Source: Zea mays (Eukaryota > Streptophyta > Magnoliopsida > Poales > Poaceae). Taken from it: a DNA stretch of 64,000 nucleotides. This document shows positions 29,725 to 42,180 of the stretch, one piece after another; within the stretch, counting starts at the first letter, position 1; each line of letters starts with the position of its first letter. Made by a program: the position numbers and the translations under genes. The stretch lies in NCBI RefSeq assembly GCF_902167145.1, contig NC_050104.1, positions 102,683,849 through 102,747,848 of the forward strand, in the 5' to 3' direction. The notes beneath the pieces are model-generated. The model made no database searches and was not told the origin of the DNA. It saw only the letters and a list, made by a program, of their open reading frames with translations.

Positions 29725-29949
29725 CTAATTGATTAGAGGACTTCGCACCGGGGTGTAGGATGTGTATCTCATCGGCGATGGTGCCGCCATGCTCACCATG
29801 TGCGCCGCTGGGCTCGATGTAGATGAGAGAGAGAGAGAAGGGGAGGCGCGCATCCGTCGACCCGTGTAGCGGACGATGGAGATTATAAGCGGAGTGTACC
29901 GGTTCGTTTATTGCGCAGGAGCCGTAGAAGAGATCAAGCCTTACTAAAA

Positions 29950-31874
29950 TCTAAACCACTGATCCTCGATCCGAGGACAATCGTCACATAGAGTCCGCGA
30001 TCTAATTAGCGTCGTTGAGATTAATCGGATGGCCTAGGTAGCAGCGTACCCCTTCGGTCGACTCTGTTTTGCAAACGAGTCCTCAGACTTTCTTAAAACA
30101 AACCCACCGTCCTTGGTATGTGTAAAGTAGTTACATTAGAGTCCATAGTACTTGCAATATAGCCCCAGAATCTATTTTAAGTGCAAAATAAAAATTAAAA
30201 TACCCTAAAACTTATTTAACTCATAACTTTTGCATCCTAAATCGGATTTAATCAATTTAAGTTGCGTTATCTTCGTAATAATCTTACCTACACTTTAGTA
30301 ACCTTATCTTATCATATAACATGTTTTCAAAGATAGATTACTAATTTATTTAGCTTGTGATTTCTAATTAAGTTATAACTTAGATTAAAGCTAAATTAGT
30401 TATTTCTTTGGAATATCTTTTTCATATGATTTATTAAAATCAATATAGAACATAGTTTATGTATTAAATCACCTGAATCTTTTGAAAGCTATATCTTTTT
30501 AGCTATAACTCCAATTTTAGTGATTCTAGAACCTACGACCTTGTAGCGACGCGTAGAATATTATCACATAGTTTGTTTTCATGTTTTGGTGTAATGTTAC
30601 TGTATCTATTATTTGCTTATTTTTATGTATTTCTATGAATAGAAAGCGAAGTCACGAGGAGTCTGAAGCCGAACTTTGGAGAGACATCTAAGTAGCAGGT
30701 TATCGCAAGTAAAAGTCAAGTTGTGTTTAGGGTTTTGGGTTCTTAATCACATTTTTGACCTAATAAATTTAACTGTCATATTCTCACCATGTTTGCACTG
30801 TTAGGTTAAATTGATGGAACCTAATAGGTTACCTAGTCTTGTTTACCCTACACCTTGCATACTAATGAATTATTAGGTAATCTTGCTATTGTTGTACCTG
30901 GTTTTGGAATTAATGATATATATGAATTATGATCGTACTTTATTATTATTGTCAATGAATTCTTTGTTGTTCATAATAAGATCATTTATTTTAATTGGAG
31001 AACAGTGCTACCATAAGGGTAGAATGAGACGTCCTTGACCAATTAATTAGGAAAGCTAGTAAGAGATTATCTTACCCGAAAGGGGCAAGAGGGGAGTGTG
31101 CCACTACATAGTATACAGAGGTTCTCGGGTTGATCATGCCGCGATGACTTTTTGGACGTGGGATTCCTATACTCCCTTCTTCTTGAAACCGTAGTGGATT
31201 TCTCAACCTAGTGGAACTTTGTAAAGGCCTTACAAGGGATCCCTAGCCATTTACCTTAGAGTGTCTAAGGGTCTAGCTAACCCAGGCTAAAAGGGAAACA
31301 CGTCTTGTGGGTAAAGATGTGCAACCTCTGCAGAGTCTAAAATTGGTATATCAGTCATGCTCACGGTCATGAGCGACTTGGACCCTCACATGAGTAATTT
31401 ATAGAATTAAACTTAACCTGTCATACATTGCATTGTGGGAATTCTTCAATATCGATCAAGTATTTAGTTAGGATGGTATTTACTTATACTTAGTAATTGT
31501 TGATAAAATTTTGACCAAAAAAATTAAAAGTTATGCTCGGCCTTCAAGATTTTCCTTGGTAAGCTTTATACTACACTTTTCCCCACACTTGTTGAGCGAT
31601 GACCGTATGGGAGCTCACCATTGCTATAATCACATCAGGTCAAGAACAGGTATCGCCAGAGGAAGAATGTCAAGAAGATGAGTTCGAAGAGGTTTAGGCG
31701 ACTACGCCATCGTCTCTTAGCCAACTATGGTTGTGGAGGATCATTGCCGTCATATGGTGCAACTTATTAAGTTATTATGTATAGAAGTTGTATTAAGTAA
31801 TAAAGATGTGACATTGATTTCAGTACACTGAGTCATCATATGTGTGAGACTTGATCCTGACACACATGTGAGAC
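29950..31874 (+). repeat. Old del/Tekay-type LTR relic
   Basis: The layout parallels the Tekay-type LTR. There is a GCAAGT donor-like site (30705-30710), the block CCTCTGCAGAGT...GGTATATCAGTCATGCTCACGG (about 31325-31370; counterpart 11657-11710), TGAGCGA-type sequence, and an acceptor-like AGAACAG at 31643-31649. A short acidic frame, VSPEEECQEDEFEEV, ends in TAG at 31695-31697. Termini are not definable: the right end meets the next LTR at 31875, and the left boundary is a guess. No coding region accompanies it. Confidence 0.5.
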
Positions 31875-32053
31875 TGTCACAAACCCAACCTTCGCACTCT
31901 AGGATTGTACTAGAGAACATAATCTAGAAGGAAGAGAGAGCACAAATAGAAGGGAGAGCAAGGAACATGACTGAGTCCGTAGGCTTGATTCAAAGAAGAT
32001 TCATGCAATAGAATTATGTTATTCTTCTTCATGAATACCCCACCACTCACCCC
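31875..32053 (-). repeat. Reina-like LTR, first part of the left copy
   Basis: TGTCACAAACCCAACCTTCG... to the insertion site of Sirevirus A; it continues at 41257. It is clearly related to 42921-42957 plus 52107-52272. Confidence 0.7.
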
Positions 32054-33230
32054 TGAAAGGGAAATAGGGTCAAACCTTTTCCTAAATAATTTTGGTGGTT
32101 GAATTGCCGAACACAAATAATTGGACTAACTAGTTTGCTCTAGATTATAAGTTCTACAGGTGCCAAAGGTTCAACACAAACCAATAAAAAGTCCAAGATA
32201 GGGTTCAAAAGAAAGAAGCAAAAGAAAACCGAAGGTTGCCCTTGTCTGGCGCACCGAACTGTCCGGTGTTCCACCGGACAGTGTCCGGTGCACCAGGGTG
32301 AATCAACTCGAACTCGCCACCTTCGGGTTTCTAGAAAAGCCACTCCGCTATAATTCACCGGACTGTCCGGTGTGCCGAGTGAAGCAACGGTCGCCAGCGT
32401 AACGATCGAGTTCAACGGACGGCTGACACAGCTACAGTGCGCGGACAGTGCGCGTAGAGTCAGAGCAAGCGCCAGAAGGCACACCGAACAATGAACAGTG
32501 ACTGCCCAGTGGCCCCATCTGTCAGAGCTCCAACGGTCGAACCCTAATGGTTGGGTGACGTGGCTGGTGCACCGGACAGTGTCCGGTGTCGCACCGGACT
32601 GTCCGATGCGCCCATCGACAGACAGCCTCCCCAACGACCACTTTGGTGGTTGGGGCTATAAATACCCCCAACCACCACACTTCAAGGCATCCAAGTTTTT
32701 CAGACTTCACATTTAATACAAGAGCTAGTGCAATCAATACAAGACACAAATCAAATAGAATCAAAGCCTCTCCAAGTCCCATTTCCACTCCAAGCAAATA
32801 GTGACTAGAGAGAGAGTTTTTGCTCGTGTTCTTTGAGCTCTTGTTCTTGGATCGCTTTTCTTCTTCCCCATTTCTTGTTCTCAACACCTTTGTAATCAAA
32901 GCAAGAGACACCAAGTTGTGGTGGTCCTTGTGTGGTCTAAGTGACCCATTTGATTGAGGAGAAAAGCTCACTCGGTCTAGGTGACCGTTTGAGAGAGGGA
33001 AAGGGTTGAAAGAGACCCGGTCTTTGTGACCACCTCAACGGGGAGTAGGTTTGCAAGAACCGAACCTCAGTAAAACAAATCACCGTGTCACACACTTCAT
33101 TTGCTTGTGATTTGTTTTCGCCCTCTCTTTCGGACTCGACTTTATTTCTAACGCTAACCCCGGCTTGTAGTTGTGCTTAAAGTTTGTAAATTTCAGATTT
33201 GCCTATTCACCCCCCTCTAGGCGAGTTTCA
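32054..33230 (+). repeat. 5' LTR of Sirevirus A
   Basis: 1177 bp. Several CACCGGAC/GTCCGGTG palindromes occur at 32260-32295, 32345-32375 and 32565-32610. A TATA-like GCTATAAATACC is at 32655-32666. It ends CCCCCCTCTAGGCGAGTTTCA. Confidence 0.9.
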
Positions 33231-33248
33231 ATTGGTATCAGAGCCTGG
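33231..33248 (+). other. Primer-binding site of Sirevirus A
   Basis: ATTGGTATCAGAGCCTGG, complementary to initiator-Met tRNA, directly after the LTR. Confidence 0.85.
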
Positions 33249-33278
33249 AACTTCATTAGAGTCTAACCACTCGAAGTG

Positions 33279-35910
33279 ATGTCGGGAGCATCCACCAAGA
33301 GGGAGATTGGGACCGGCGGTGACAAGCCCGCCACAAGCCACGGGAAGGCTCCTTCGGGAGAGTCCGACAACAAGATGAAGGGATCCCCTTCACACAACAA
33401 GTCACATCGGAGCGGCGAGAAGAAAAAGAAAATAAAGAAGGTGGTCTACTACGAGACCGATTCTTCATCACCTTCTACATCCGGCTCCGACACGCCGTCT
33501 GTCACTTCTAAGCGTCATGAGCGCAAGAAGTTTATTAAGATTCCCCTATGCTATCCTCGCATTTCTAAATACACTCCTTTACTTTCCATTCCATTAGGCA
33601 AACCACCAGTTTTTGATGGTAAAGATTATAGTAGGTGGAGTGATATGATGAGGTATCACCTAACCTCACTCCACACAAGCATATGGGACATTGTTGAATT
33701 TAGAGCACAAGTACCATCCGTAGGGGATGAAGATTATGATGCGGATAAAGTCGCCCAAATCCGACACTTCAATTCCCAAGCAACTACTATACTCCTCACC
33801 TCTCTAAGTCGAGAGGAGTATAATAAGGTGCAAGGGTTGAATAGTGCCAAAGAGATTTGGGACGTACTAAAGACCGCGCACGAAGGAGACGAGGTGACCA
33901 AGATTACCAAGAGGGAAACGATCAAGGGGGAGCTCGGTCGGTTCATGCTCAATCAAGGAGAGGATCCACAAGCTATGTACAACTGGCTCAAGATCTTGGT
34001 CAACCAAGTGCGCAACCTCGGGAGCACAAAATGGGATGACCATGAAATGATCAAGGTTATTCTAAGATCACTTGTTTTTCTTAATCCTACACAAGTACAA
34101 TTAATTCGTGGTGATCCTAGATACAAGCTAATGTCTCTCGAGGAGGTTATATGAAAGTTTGTGAGCTTTGAATTGATGAGCAAAGGCTCCAAACAAATCA
34201 TCAAGCGAAGCGCCACCTCCACACCCGAGGTGCAACCCGTCGCATTCAAAGCGACGGAAGAGAAGAAAGAAGAGTCTACGTCAAGTAGGCTCCCCATCGA
34301 CGCCTCCAAGCTCGACAATGAGGAGATGGCGCTCATCATCAAGAGTTTCCGCCAAATCCTCAAGAAAAGGAGGGGGAAGGATTACATGCCCCACTCCAAG
34401 AAAGTTTGCTACAAGTGTGGTAAGCCCGGTCATTTTATTGCTAAATGTCCATTATCCAGTGATAGTGACAGGGGCGACGACAAGAAGGGAAAGAGAAGAG
34501 AAAAGAAGAGATACTACAAGAAGAAGGGCGGCGATGCCCATGTATGCCGGAAGTGGGACTCCGATGAGAGCTCCACCGACTCCTCCTCCGACAAGGACGC
34601 CGCCAACATCGCCGTCAACAAGGGTCTCCTCTTCCCCAACGTCGGCCACAAGTGTCTCATGGTAAAGGACGACAAAAATAAGAAGGTAAAATGTAGAGCT
34701 TCCACTAAATATACAACATCTAGTGATGAGGCTAGCTCTAGTGATGATGAGGATGATTTGCTCACACTTTTTGCCAACCTAAACATGCAATAAAAGGAAA
34801 AAATGAATGAATTAATTAGTGCTATTTATGAGAAGAATGAACTTTTGGATAGCCAAGAGGACTTCCTAATTAAGGAAAACAAGAAGCATGTTAAGATTAA
34901 AAATGTTTATGCTCAGGAAATAGAAAATTGTGATAAATTGACTAGTGAGCTAAGCACTTGCCATGACACTATTTCCAACCTTAGAAATGAGAATGCTAAA
35001 TTAATTGATAAGGTTGAGAAATTAAATGTGTGTGATGATTCTCTTGTCAAACTTAAAAATGATAATGCTAGTTTGATTGCTAAGATTGACAAGTTGAATG
35101 AATCTCTCTCTAGCCTTAAGATTGAGAATGATAAATTAATTTCTAAGGCTAAAGATTTAAATGTTTGCAATATTTCTATTTCCAATCTTAGAAATGAGAA
35201 TGCCATTTTATATGCTAAGATTGATGAATTGAATGCTTGCAAACCCTCTACATCTAGTGTTGAACATGTTACTATTTGTACTAGATGTAGAGACATTGAT
35301 GTTGATGCTATTCATGATCACCTAGCTTTAATTAAACAACAAAATGATCACATAGCTCAACTTAGTGCTAAAATTAATGAGCATGACTTAGAGAATGAAA
35401 AATTTAAATTTTCTAGAAGCATGCTCTATAGTGGGAGACGCCCTGGCATTAAGGATAGCATTGGCTTCCAACAGGGAGACAATGTCAAGCTTAATACCCC
35501 TAAAAGATTGTCTAATTTTGTTAAGGGTAAGGCTCCCATGGCTCAGGATAACGAGGGCTATATTTTGTATCCTGCTGGTTATTCCGAGCACAAAATTAGG
35601 AGAATTCATTCTAGCAAGTCTCACTCTGGCTCTCATCATGCTTTTATGTATAAGAGTAAGGCATCTGGTTCTAGGCAATCCACTCATGTAAAATTGCCTA
35701 AAAGGAAATCTCCTATTGCATCAAATGAACCTAATGTTTCATTTAAGACTTTTGATCCTTCTTATGTGCTTACTAACAAATCAGGCAAAATAGTTGCCAA
35801 ATATGTTGGGGCAAACACAAGGGCTCCAAGACTTGTGTTTGGGTACCCAAGGTGCTTGTTTCTAATGTCAAAGGACCCAAGACCGTTTGGGTACCTAAGA
35901 ACAAGGCCTA
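33279..35910 (+). pseudogene. gag of Sirevirus A
   Basis: Starts MSGASTKREIG. It has a Lys/Ser-rich N-terminus, a capsid-like region (FDGKDYSRWSDMMRYHLTSL; EEYNKVQGLNSAKEIWDVLK) and an intact zinc knuckle CYKCGKPGHFIAKC near 34408-34449. Lys-rich and Ser/Asp-rich stretches follow, then a coiled-coil-like C-terminal part (34803-35400) of repeated Asn/Leu/Lys heptads. Breaks are TGA 34152-34154 (homologous copy has Asp), TAA 34791-34793 and a frameshift near 35815. The gag end, TAA at 35909-35911, is shared in position with copy B. Confidence 0.85.
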
Positions 35911-35925
35911 AACTTGTTTTGTAGG

Positions 35926-38900
35926 TATGCATCCGGGGGCTCAAGTTGGATCATTGATAGCGGGTGCACAAACCACATGACTTAGGAGAAAAGGATGTTC
36001 TCCTCCTACGAGAAAAATGATGATCCCCAAACAGCTATCACATTCGGGGATGGAAATCAAGGTTTGGTCAAAGGACTTGGTAAAATTGCTATATCACCTG
36101 ACCATTCTATTTCCAATGTTTTTCTTGTAGATTCTTTAGATTACAATTTGTTTTCTGTTTCTCAATTATGCAAAATGGGTTACAACTCTCTTTTTACGGA
36201 TATAGGTGTTACTGTCTTTAGAAGAAGTGATGATTCAGTAGCATTTAAGGGAGTATAAGAGGGTCAGCTATACTTAGTTGATTTTAATAGAGCTGAACTC
36301 GATACTTGCTTAATTGCTAAGACTAATATGGGTTGGCTCTGGCATCGTCGACTAGCCCATGTTGGAATGAAGAATCTTCACAAGCTTCTAAAGGGAGAGC
36401 ACATTTTGGGACTAACAAATGTTCATTTTGAGAAAGACAGGGTTTGTAGCGTATGTCAAGTAGGGAAGCAAGTTGGTGTTCACCATCCACACAAGAACAT
36501 CATGACGACCGACAGGCCGCTTGAGCTACTCCACATGGACCTATTCGGCCCGATAGCTTACATAAGCATCGGCGGAAGTAAGTACTGTCTAGTTATTGTG
36601 GATGACTATTCTCGCTTCACTTGGGTGTTCTTTTTGTAGGATAAATCTCAAACCCAAGAGACCTTAAAGGGATTCTTGAGACGGGCCCAAAACGAGTTCG
36701 ACTTAAGGATAAAAAAGATTAGAAGCGACAATGGGACGGAGTTCAAGAACTCTCAAATAGAAGACTTTCTTGAGGCCGAGGGCATCAAGCATGAGTTCTC
36801 TTGTCCCTACACACCACAACAAAATGGTGTAGTGGAGAGTAAGAATAGAACTCTACTTGACATGGCGAGGACCATGCTTGATGAGTACAAGACTTCGGAC
36901 CGGTTTTGGGCGGAAGCAATTAACACCGCTTGCTACTCCATCAACCGTCTCTACCTTCACCGAATCCTCAAGAAGACATCCTATGAACTCCTAACTGGTA
37001 AAAAGCTCAATGTTTCATATTTTAGAGTCTTTGGTAGCAAATGTTTTATTCTTGTTAAAAGAGGTAGAAAATCTAAATTTGCTCCTAAGACTGTAGAAGG
37101 CTTTTTACTTGGTTATGACTCAAACACAAGGGCATATAGAGTCTTTAACAAGTCCACTGGACTAGTTGAAGTTTCTTGTGACATTATGTTTGATGAGACT
37201 AACGGCTCTCAAGTACAGCAAGTTGATTTTGATGAGCTAGATGATGAAGAGGCCCTGTGCGTCGCGCTAAGGAACATGTCCATTGGGGATGTGTGCCCCC
37301 AAGGAACCCGAGGAGCCTCTACATGCACAAGATCAACCATCATCTTCAATTCAAGCATCTCCACCAACTCAAGATGAGGATCAAGCTCAAGATGATGAAA
37401 ATGAAGATCAAGAAGAGCGTCCTCAAGAGGAGGACAATGATCAAGGGGAAGATGCCAATGATCAAGACAAGGAAGATGATCAGGGTCCAAGACCGCCACA
37501 CCCAAGAGTCCACCAAGGGATACAACGAGATCACCCCATGAACTCCATCCTCGGCGATATTCATAAGGGGGTAACCACTCGATCTCGTGTCGCACATTTT
37601 TGTGAACATTACTCTTTTGTGTCTTCTATTGAGCCATACATGGTGGAAGATGCATTAAGGGATTCAGATTGGGTGTTGGCGATGCAAGAGGAAGTCAACA
37701 ACTTCACGAGGAATGAGGTATGGCATCTTGTTCCACGTACTAATCAAAATGTTGTAGGAACCAAGTGGGTCTTCCGCAACAAACAAGATGAGCATGGTGT
37801 GGTGACAAGGAACAAAGCCCGACTTGTAGCCAAGGGATATTCACAAGTCGAAGGTTTGGATTTCGGTGAAACCTATGCACCCATAGCTAGGCTTGAGTCA
37901 ATTCATATATTACTTGCCTATGCTACTTACCATGGCTTTAAGCTTTACCAAATGGACGTGAAAAGTGCCTTCCTCAATGGACCAATCAAGGAGGAGGTCT
38001 ATGTTGAGCAACCTCCCGGCTTTGAAGATAGTGAGTACCCTAACCATGTCTATAAACTCTCTAAGGCGCTTTATGGGCTCAAACAAGCCCCAAGAGCATG
38101 GTATGAATGCCTAAGAGATTTTCTTATCACTAATGGCTTCAAAGTCGGAAAAGTCGATCCTACACTCTTTACTAAAACTATTGCAAATGATTTGTTTGTA
38201 TGCCAAATTTATGTTGATGATATCATATTTGGGTCTACTAACAAATCTACTTGTGAAGAGTTTAGTAGGATTATGATTCAAAAATTTGAGATGTCTATGA
38301 TGGGGGAGTTGAAGTATTTCTTAGGATTTCAAGTGAAGCAACTCCAAGAGGGCACCTTCATCAGCGAAACAAAGTACATTCAAGACATACTCACCAAGTT
38401 TGGAATGAAGGATGCCAAGCCCATCAAGACACCCATGGGAACTAATGGGCATCTCGACCTTGACATGGGAGGTAAATCCGTAGATCAAAAGGTATACCGG
38501 TCGATGATAGGATCTCTACTCTATTTATGTGCATCTCGACCGGATATTATGCTTTCTGTATGCATGTGTGCAAGATTCCAAGCCGATCCTAAGGAAGTTC
38601 ACCTTAGGGCCGTAAAAAGAATCTTGAGATATTTAGTTCATACACCTAAGTTTGGTCTTTGGTACCCCAATGGATCCACTTTTGATTTAATAGGTTATTC
38701 AGATGCTGATTGGGCAGGGTGTAAGATTGATAGAAAGAGCACATCAGGAACTTGTCAGTTCTTGAGAAGATCCCTGTTGTTTTGGGCTTCAAAGAAACAA
38801 AACTCAGTAGCTCTTTCTACCGCCGAAGCCGAGTACATTGTCGCAGGCCATTGTTGCGTGCAATTGCTTTGGATGAGGCAAACCCTTAGGGACTGTGGCT

Positions 38901-39163
38901 ACAAATTAACCAAAGTCCATCTCCTATGTGATAATGAGAATGCAATCCGCATGACGGATAATCCCATTGAGCACAGCCGCACTAAGCACATAGCCATTCG
39001 GTATCACTTTTTGAGGGATCACCAACAAAGGGGGGATATCGAGATTGCTTATGTTAGCACCAAAGAACAATTAGCTAATATCTTTACCAAACCACTAGAT
39101 GAGAAAACTTTTACCAAACTTAGGAATGAGCTAAACATTCTTGATTCTAGGAACTTTGATTGA
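35926..39163 (+). pseudogene. pol of Sirevirus A (protease, integrase, RT, RNase H)
   Basis: The protease motif SSWIIDSGCTNHM starts near 35938. The integrase has the H/C zinc region (HRRLAHVGMKNLHKLL...CSVCQ) and the core residues in LLHMDLFGP, SDNGTEF and QQNGVVES. RT spans about 37700-38500 with the catalytic YVDDIIFGS. RNase H contains SDADWAGC and STAEAEY and ends at 39161-39163. Breaks are a stop after CTNHMT, TAA 36256-36258, TAG 36637-36639 (CAG in copy B) and a one-base gain near 37300 that shifts frame. Frames from 37283 to the end are open for 626 codons. Confidence 0.9.
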
Positions 39164-40033
39164 TTCTTTGCACACATAGCTCATTTATATACCTTCGATC
39201 ATCTCTCTTTCATTTGCTATAACTAATGTGTTGTCAAGTATATTTCATGTCAAGTCATAGATTGAAAGGGAAATGGAGTATTCGGTGAAGACAAGACTTC
39301 CACTCCACTCCATCATATTATTTACCCTTTGCCGTCACGCCGCATCGCTCTCTACTTTGGTATAATCCTTCACTCATATATTGTTTGCCAAAGGGGAAGA
39401 GAATTTAATAAGGGCTCTAAAGACTCTGTTTTTGGCGATTAATGTCAAAGGGGGAGAGAGTATTAATCCAAAGCAAAAGGACCGCACCACCATGTCAATT
39501 TCAAAAAAATTCGAAATAAGTTTAAGTTTTTAAATGTTCTTCAATTGGTATCTTTGAAATTAGTATTCCTCTAAGAAATTCTATCTCATTTGAGATCTAT
39601 GTTTTAAGGAGGAGTTTTTCAAAAATTTGGTATCTAAAATATTTGATCCTTTTCAATTGGTAAAACCCTCTTAAACACTAAGAGAAGAATTTCATTAAGG
39701 GGGAGTTTTGTTTAGTCAAAGGAAAAGCATTTGAAACAGGGGGAGAAAATTTCAAATCTTGAAAATGCTAGTCGAAATCTTATTCATATACCTTTGACTA
39801 TTTGCAAAAGAACTTTGAAAAGATTTTCCAAAAGAATTTGCAAAAACAAAACAAGTGGTGCAAGCGTGGTCCAAAATATTAAAAGAAATAAAGCAATCCA
39901 TGCATATCTTATGAAAGTTTAAATTGGTTTAATTCCAAGCAACCTTTGCACTTACCTTATGCAAACTAGTTCAATTCTGCACTTATATATTTGCTTTGGT
40001 TTGTGTTGTCATCAATCACCAAAAAAGGGAGAT
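39164..40033 (+). other. 3' non-coding region and polypurine tract of Sirevirus A
   Basis: AT-rich sequence with repeated GGGGGAG tracts (39449, 39699, 39739) and the terminal tract CAAAAAAGGGAGAT next to the 3' LTR. Multiple purine tracts here are typical of Sireviruses. Confidence 0.6.
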
Positions 40034-41251
40034 TGAAAGGGAAATAGGGTCAAACCTTTTCCTAAATAATTTTGGTGGTTGAATTGCCCAACACAAATAA
40101 TTGGACTAACTAGTTTGTTCTAGATTATAAGTTCTACAGGTGCAAAAGGTTCAACACAAACCAATAAAAAGTCCAAGATAGGGTTCAAAAGAAAGAAGCA
40201 AAAGAAAACCGAAGGCTACCCTGGTCTGGCGCACCGGACTGTCCGGTGCACCACCGGACAGTGTCCAGTGCACCAGGGTGAATCAACTCGAACTCGCCAC
40301 CTTCGGGTTTCTGGAAAAGCCACTTCGCTATAATTCATCGGACTGTCCGGTGTGGTACCGGATTGTCCGATATGCCTAGCGGAGCAACGGTCGCTAGCGC
40401 AACGGTCGAGTTCAACGGTCGGCCGACACAGCTACAGTGCGCGGACAGCGCGCGCAGAGTCAGAGCAGGCGCCAGAAGGCACACCGGACAGTGAACAGTG
40501 ACTGTCCGGTGCACCACTGGACTGTCCGGTGGCCCCATCTGTCAGAGCTCCAACGGTCGAACCCTAACGATTGGGTAACGTGGCTGGCGCACCGGACAGT
40601 GTCCAGTGGCGCACCGGACTGTTCGGTGCGCCCATCGACAGACAGCCTCCCCAACGGCCACTTTGGTGGTTGGGGCTATAAATACCCTCCAACCACCACA
40701 CTTCAAGGCATCCAAGTTTTTCAGACTTCACATTCAATACAAGAGCTAGTGCAATCAATACAAGACACAAATCAAATAGAATCAAAGCCTCTCCAAGTCA
40801 CATTTCCACTCCAAGCAAATAGTGACTAGAGAGAGTTTTTGCTCGTGTTCTTTGAGCTCTTGTTCTTGGATCGCTTTTCTTCTTCCCCATTTCTTGTTCT
40901 CAACACCTTTGTAATCAAAGCAAGAGACACCAAGTTGTGGTGGTCCTTGTGTCGTCTAAGTGACCCATTTGATTGAGGAGAAAAGCTCACTCGGTCTAGG
41001 TGACCGTTTGAGAGAGGGAAAGGGTTGAAAGAGACCCGGTCTTTGTGACCACCTCAACGGGGAGTAGGTTTGCAAGAACCGAACCTCGGTAAAACAAATC
41101 ACCGTGTCACACACTTCATTTGCTTGTGATTTGTTTTCGCCCTCTCTTTCAGACTCGACTTTATTTCTAACGCTAACCCCGGCTTGTAGTTGTGCTTAAA
41201 GTTTGTAAATTTCAGATTTGCCTATTCACCCCTCCCTCTAGGCGACTTTCA
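40034..41251 (+). repeat. 3' LTR of Sirevirus A
   Basis: 1218 bp, TGAAAGGG...GACTTTCA, very similar to the 5' LTR; length differences come mainly from extra CCGGAC palindrome copies (about 40335-40380 and 40480-40535). Confidence 0.9.
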
Positions 41252-41256
41252 ACCCC

Positions 41257-41355
41257 GCCTTATATACTGCCAGCTAGTTCATTACATGGGCCAACCACCC
41301 AACCATGAATAGCAAAACAGCCTACTAAAGAGAATACAGTGCCATGGTCATGACA
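41257..41355 (-). repeat. Reina-like LTR, second part of the left copy
   Basis: Continues the LTR interrupted at 32053 and ends CATGACA, pairing with the TGTCA start. The adjoining - strand purine tract is at 41356-41372. Confidence 0.6.
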
Positions 41356-41384
41356 TTCCCTCTCCCTTAACAAGCTGCATGACC

Positions 41385-41606
41385 TCATGCTGCTGCTAAT
41401 GGAAATCGATGGTTGATGTCATCAGCATGCTCCCATGTAGCCATATGTGGAGGCAGTCCCATCCATTTAACCAATACCTGCTCAACAATGGAGTGCCCTC
41501 GCTGAATACGATGGTGCTGTAATATTGTTGTTGAGCACCAAAAGTGGCAGATTAGATTAACTCGGGCGATTATCCTTATCTCGTGCGTGGCTATCCATCT
41601 AATCAC
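41385..41606 (-). pseudogene. Chromodomain fragment of the Reina-like element
   Basis: On - the frame reads RGHSIVEQVLVKWMGLPPHM followed by ATWEHADDINHRFP, a typical C-terminal chromodomain of a chromovirus integrase (VLVKW and ATWE are the hallmark parts). The upstream side is broken by the insertion at about 41610-42180. The frame ends shortly before the purine tract, as expected. Confidence 0.75.
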
Positions 41607-41609
41607 GTG

Positions 41610-42180
41610 GGGTTTGTTAGCTATCGCTTAGGAACGGGTCTAGACCTCCCCCTATCTATATGAAGGGGTATGGCCGATTGAGAACCCCCGAACATATTCC
41701 AATCGAATCAATTACTTTCTTTATCATTCCTGCCCTAGGAGTCGATGTAGCGTAGTTCTAGTTATAGCCTTCCGCATATCTACCTCCACCCCTATTCGAC
41801 TCTACATCGTCTAAATCCGTCTTGGGTGGCCTGTCGACCCCAAGACGATCCTAGGATCTTACCCCTCCCGGGGGCAAGATCTAGTTGTCCACCCAAGGTC
41901 TCTTTCTCAAATTGATCTCTTAATTCCTAGGCGACTCCACGTTGTCTAGGGACGCCCCGGGTGACCTGTCGACCCAGGGCGCCTAAGATCTCTCCCCCAG
42001 GGGTGAGATCTAGGTTCCAGCGAGGAGGAGGAAATGACCCTGCACCATCATGGACCGTCCGACCCTGTGCGCGGACCGTCCGGTGCGACACAAGGAAGGC
42101 ATCACTCCTGCGCTCAGGTCGCAGACCGTCCGCGCCGCCGTAGAGGGCACCGCCAGGCGGTACACCCCTAGTGATTGACA
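41610..42180. mobile_element. ~570-bp insertion inside the Reina-like integrase/chromodomain region
   Basis: Separates the integrase C-terminus from the chromodomain. It is GC-richer, with two similar blocks of type CCTGTCGACCC and GGGTGAGATCTAG/GGGCAAGATCTAG (about 41830-41890 and 41945-42015) and ACCGTCCG motifs (42053-42140). It may be a non-autonomous LTR element or solo LTR. I found no clear terminal repeats or target duplication. Confidence 0.45.

Larger units (their letters stand above)
32054..41251 (+). mobile_element. Sirevirus (Ty1/copia, Opie/Ji type), copy A, full length
   Basis: 9198 bp with 5' LTR 32054-33230, PBS ATTGGTATCAGAGCC, gag, pol and 3' LTR 40034-41251. The target duplication ACCCC (32049-32053, 41252-41256) is perfect. 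LTR ends are TGAAAGGG...TTTCA. The LTRs carry palindromic CCGGAC-GTCCGG motifs, a known trait of maize Sireviruses. The coding region has several stops and frameshifts but RT and RNase H are open. Confidence 0.93.

Noticed and set aside
33256..33471. Antisense ORFs over the Sirevirus gag and pol regions
   Set aside because: Short shadows of the sense frames in both Sirevirus copies.
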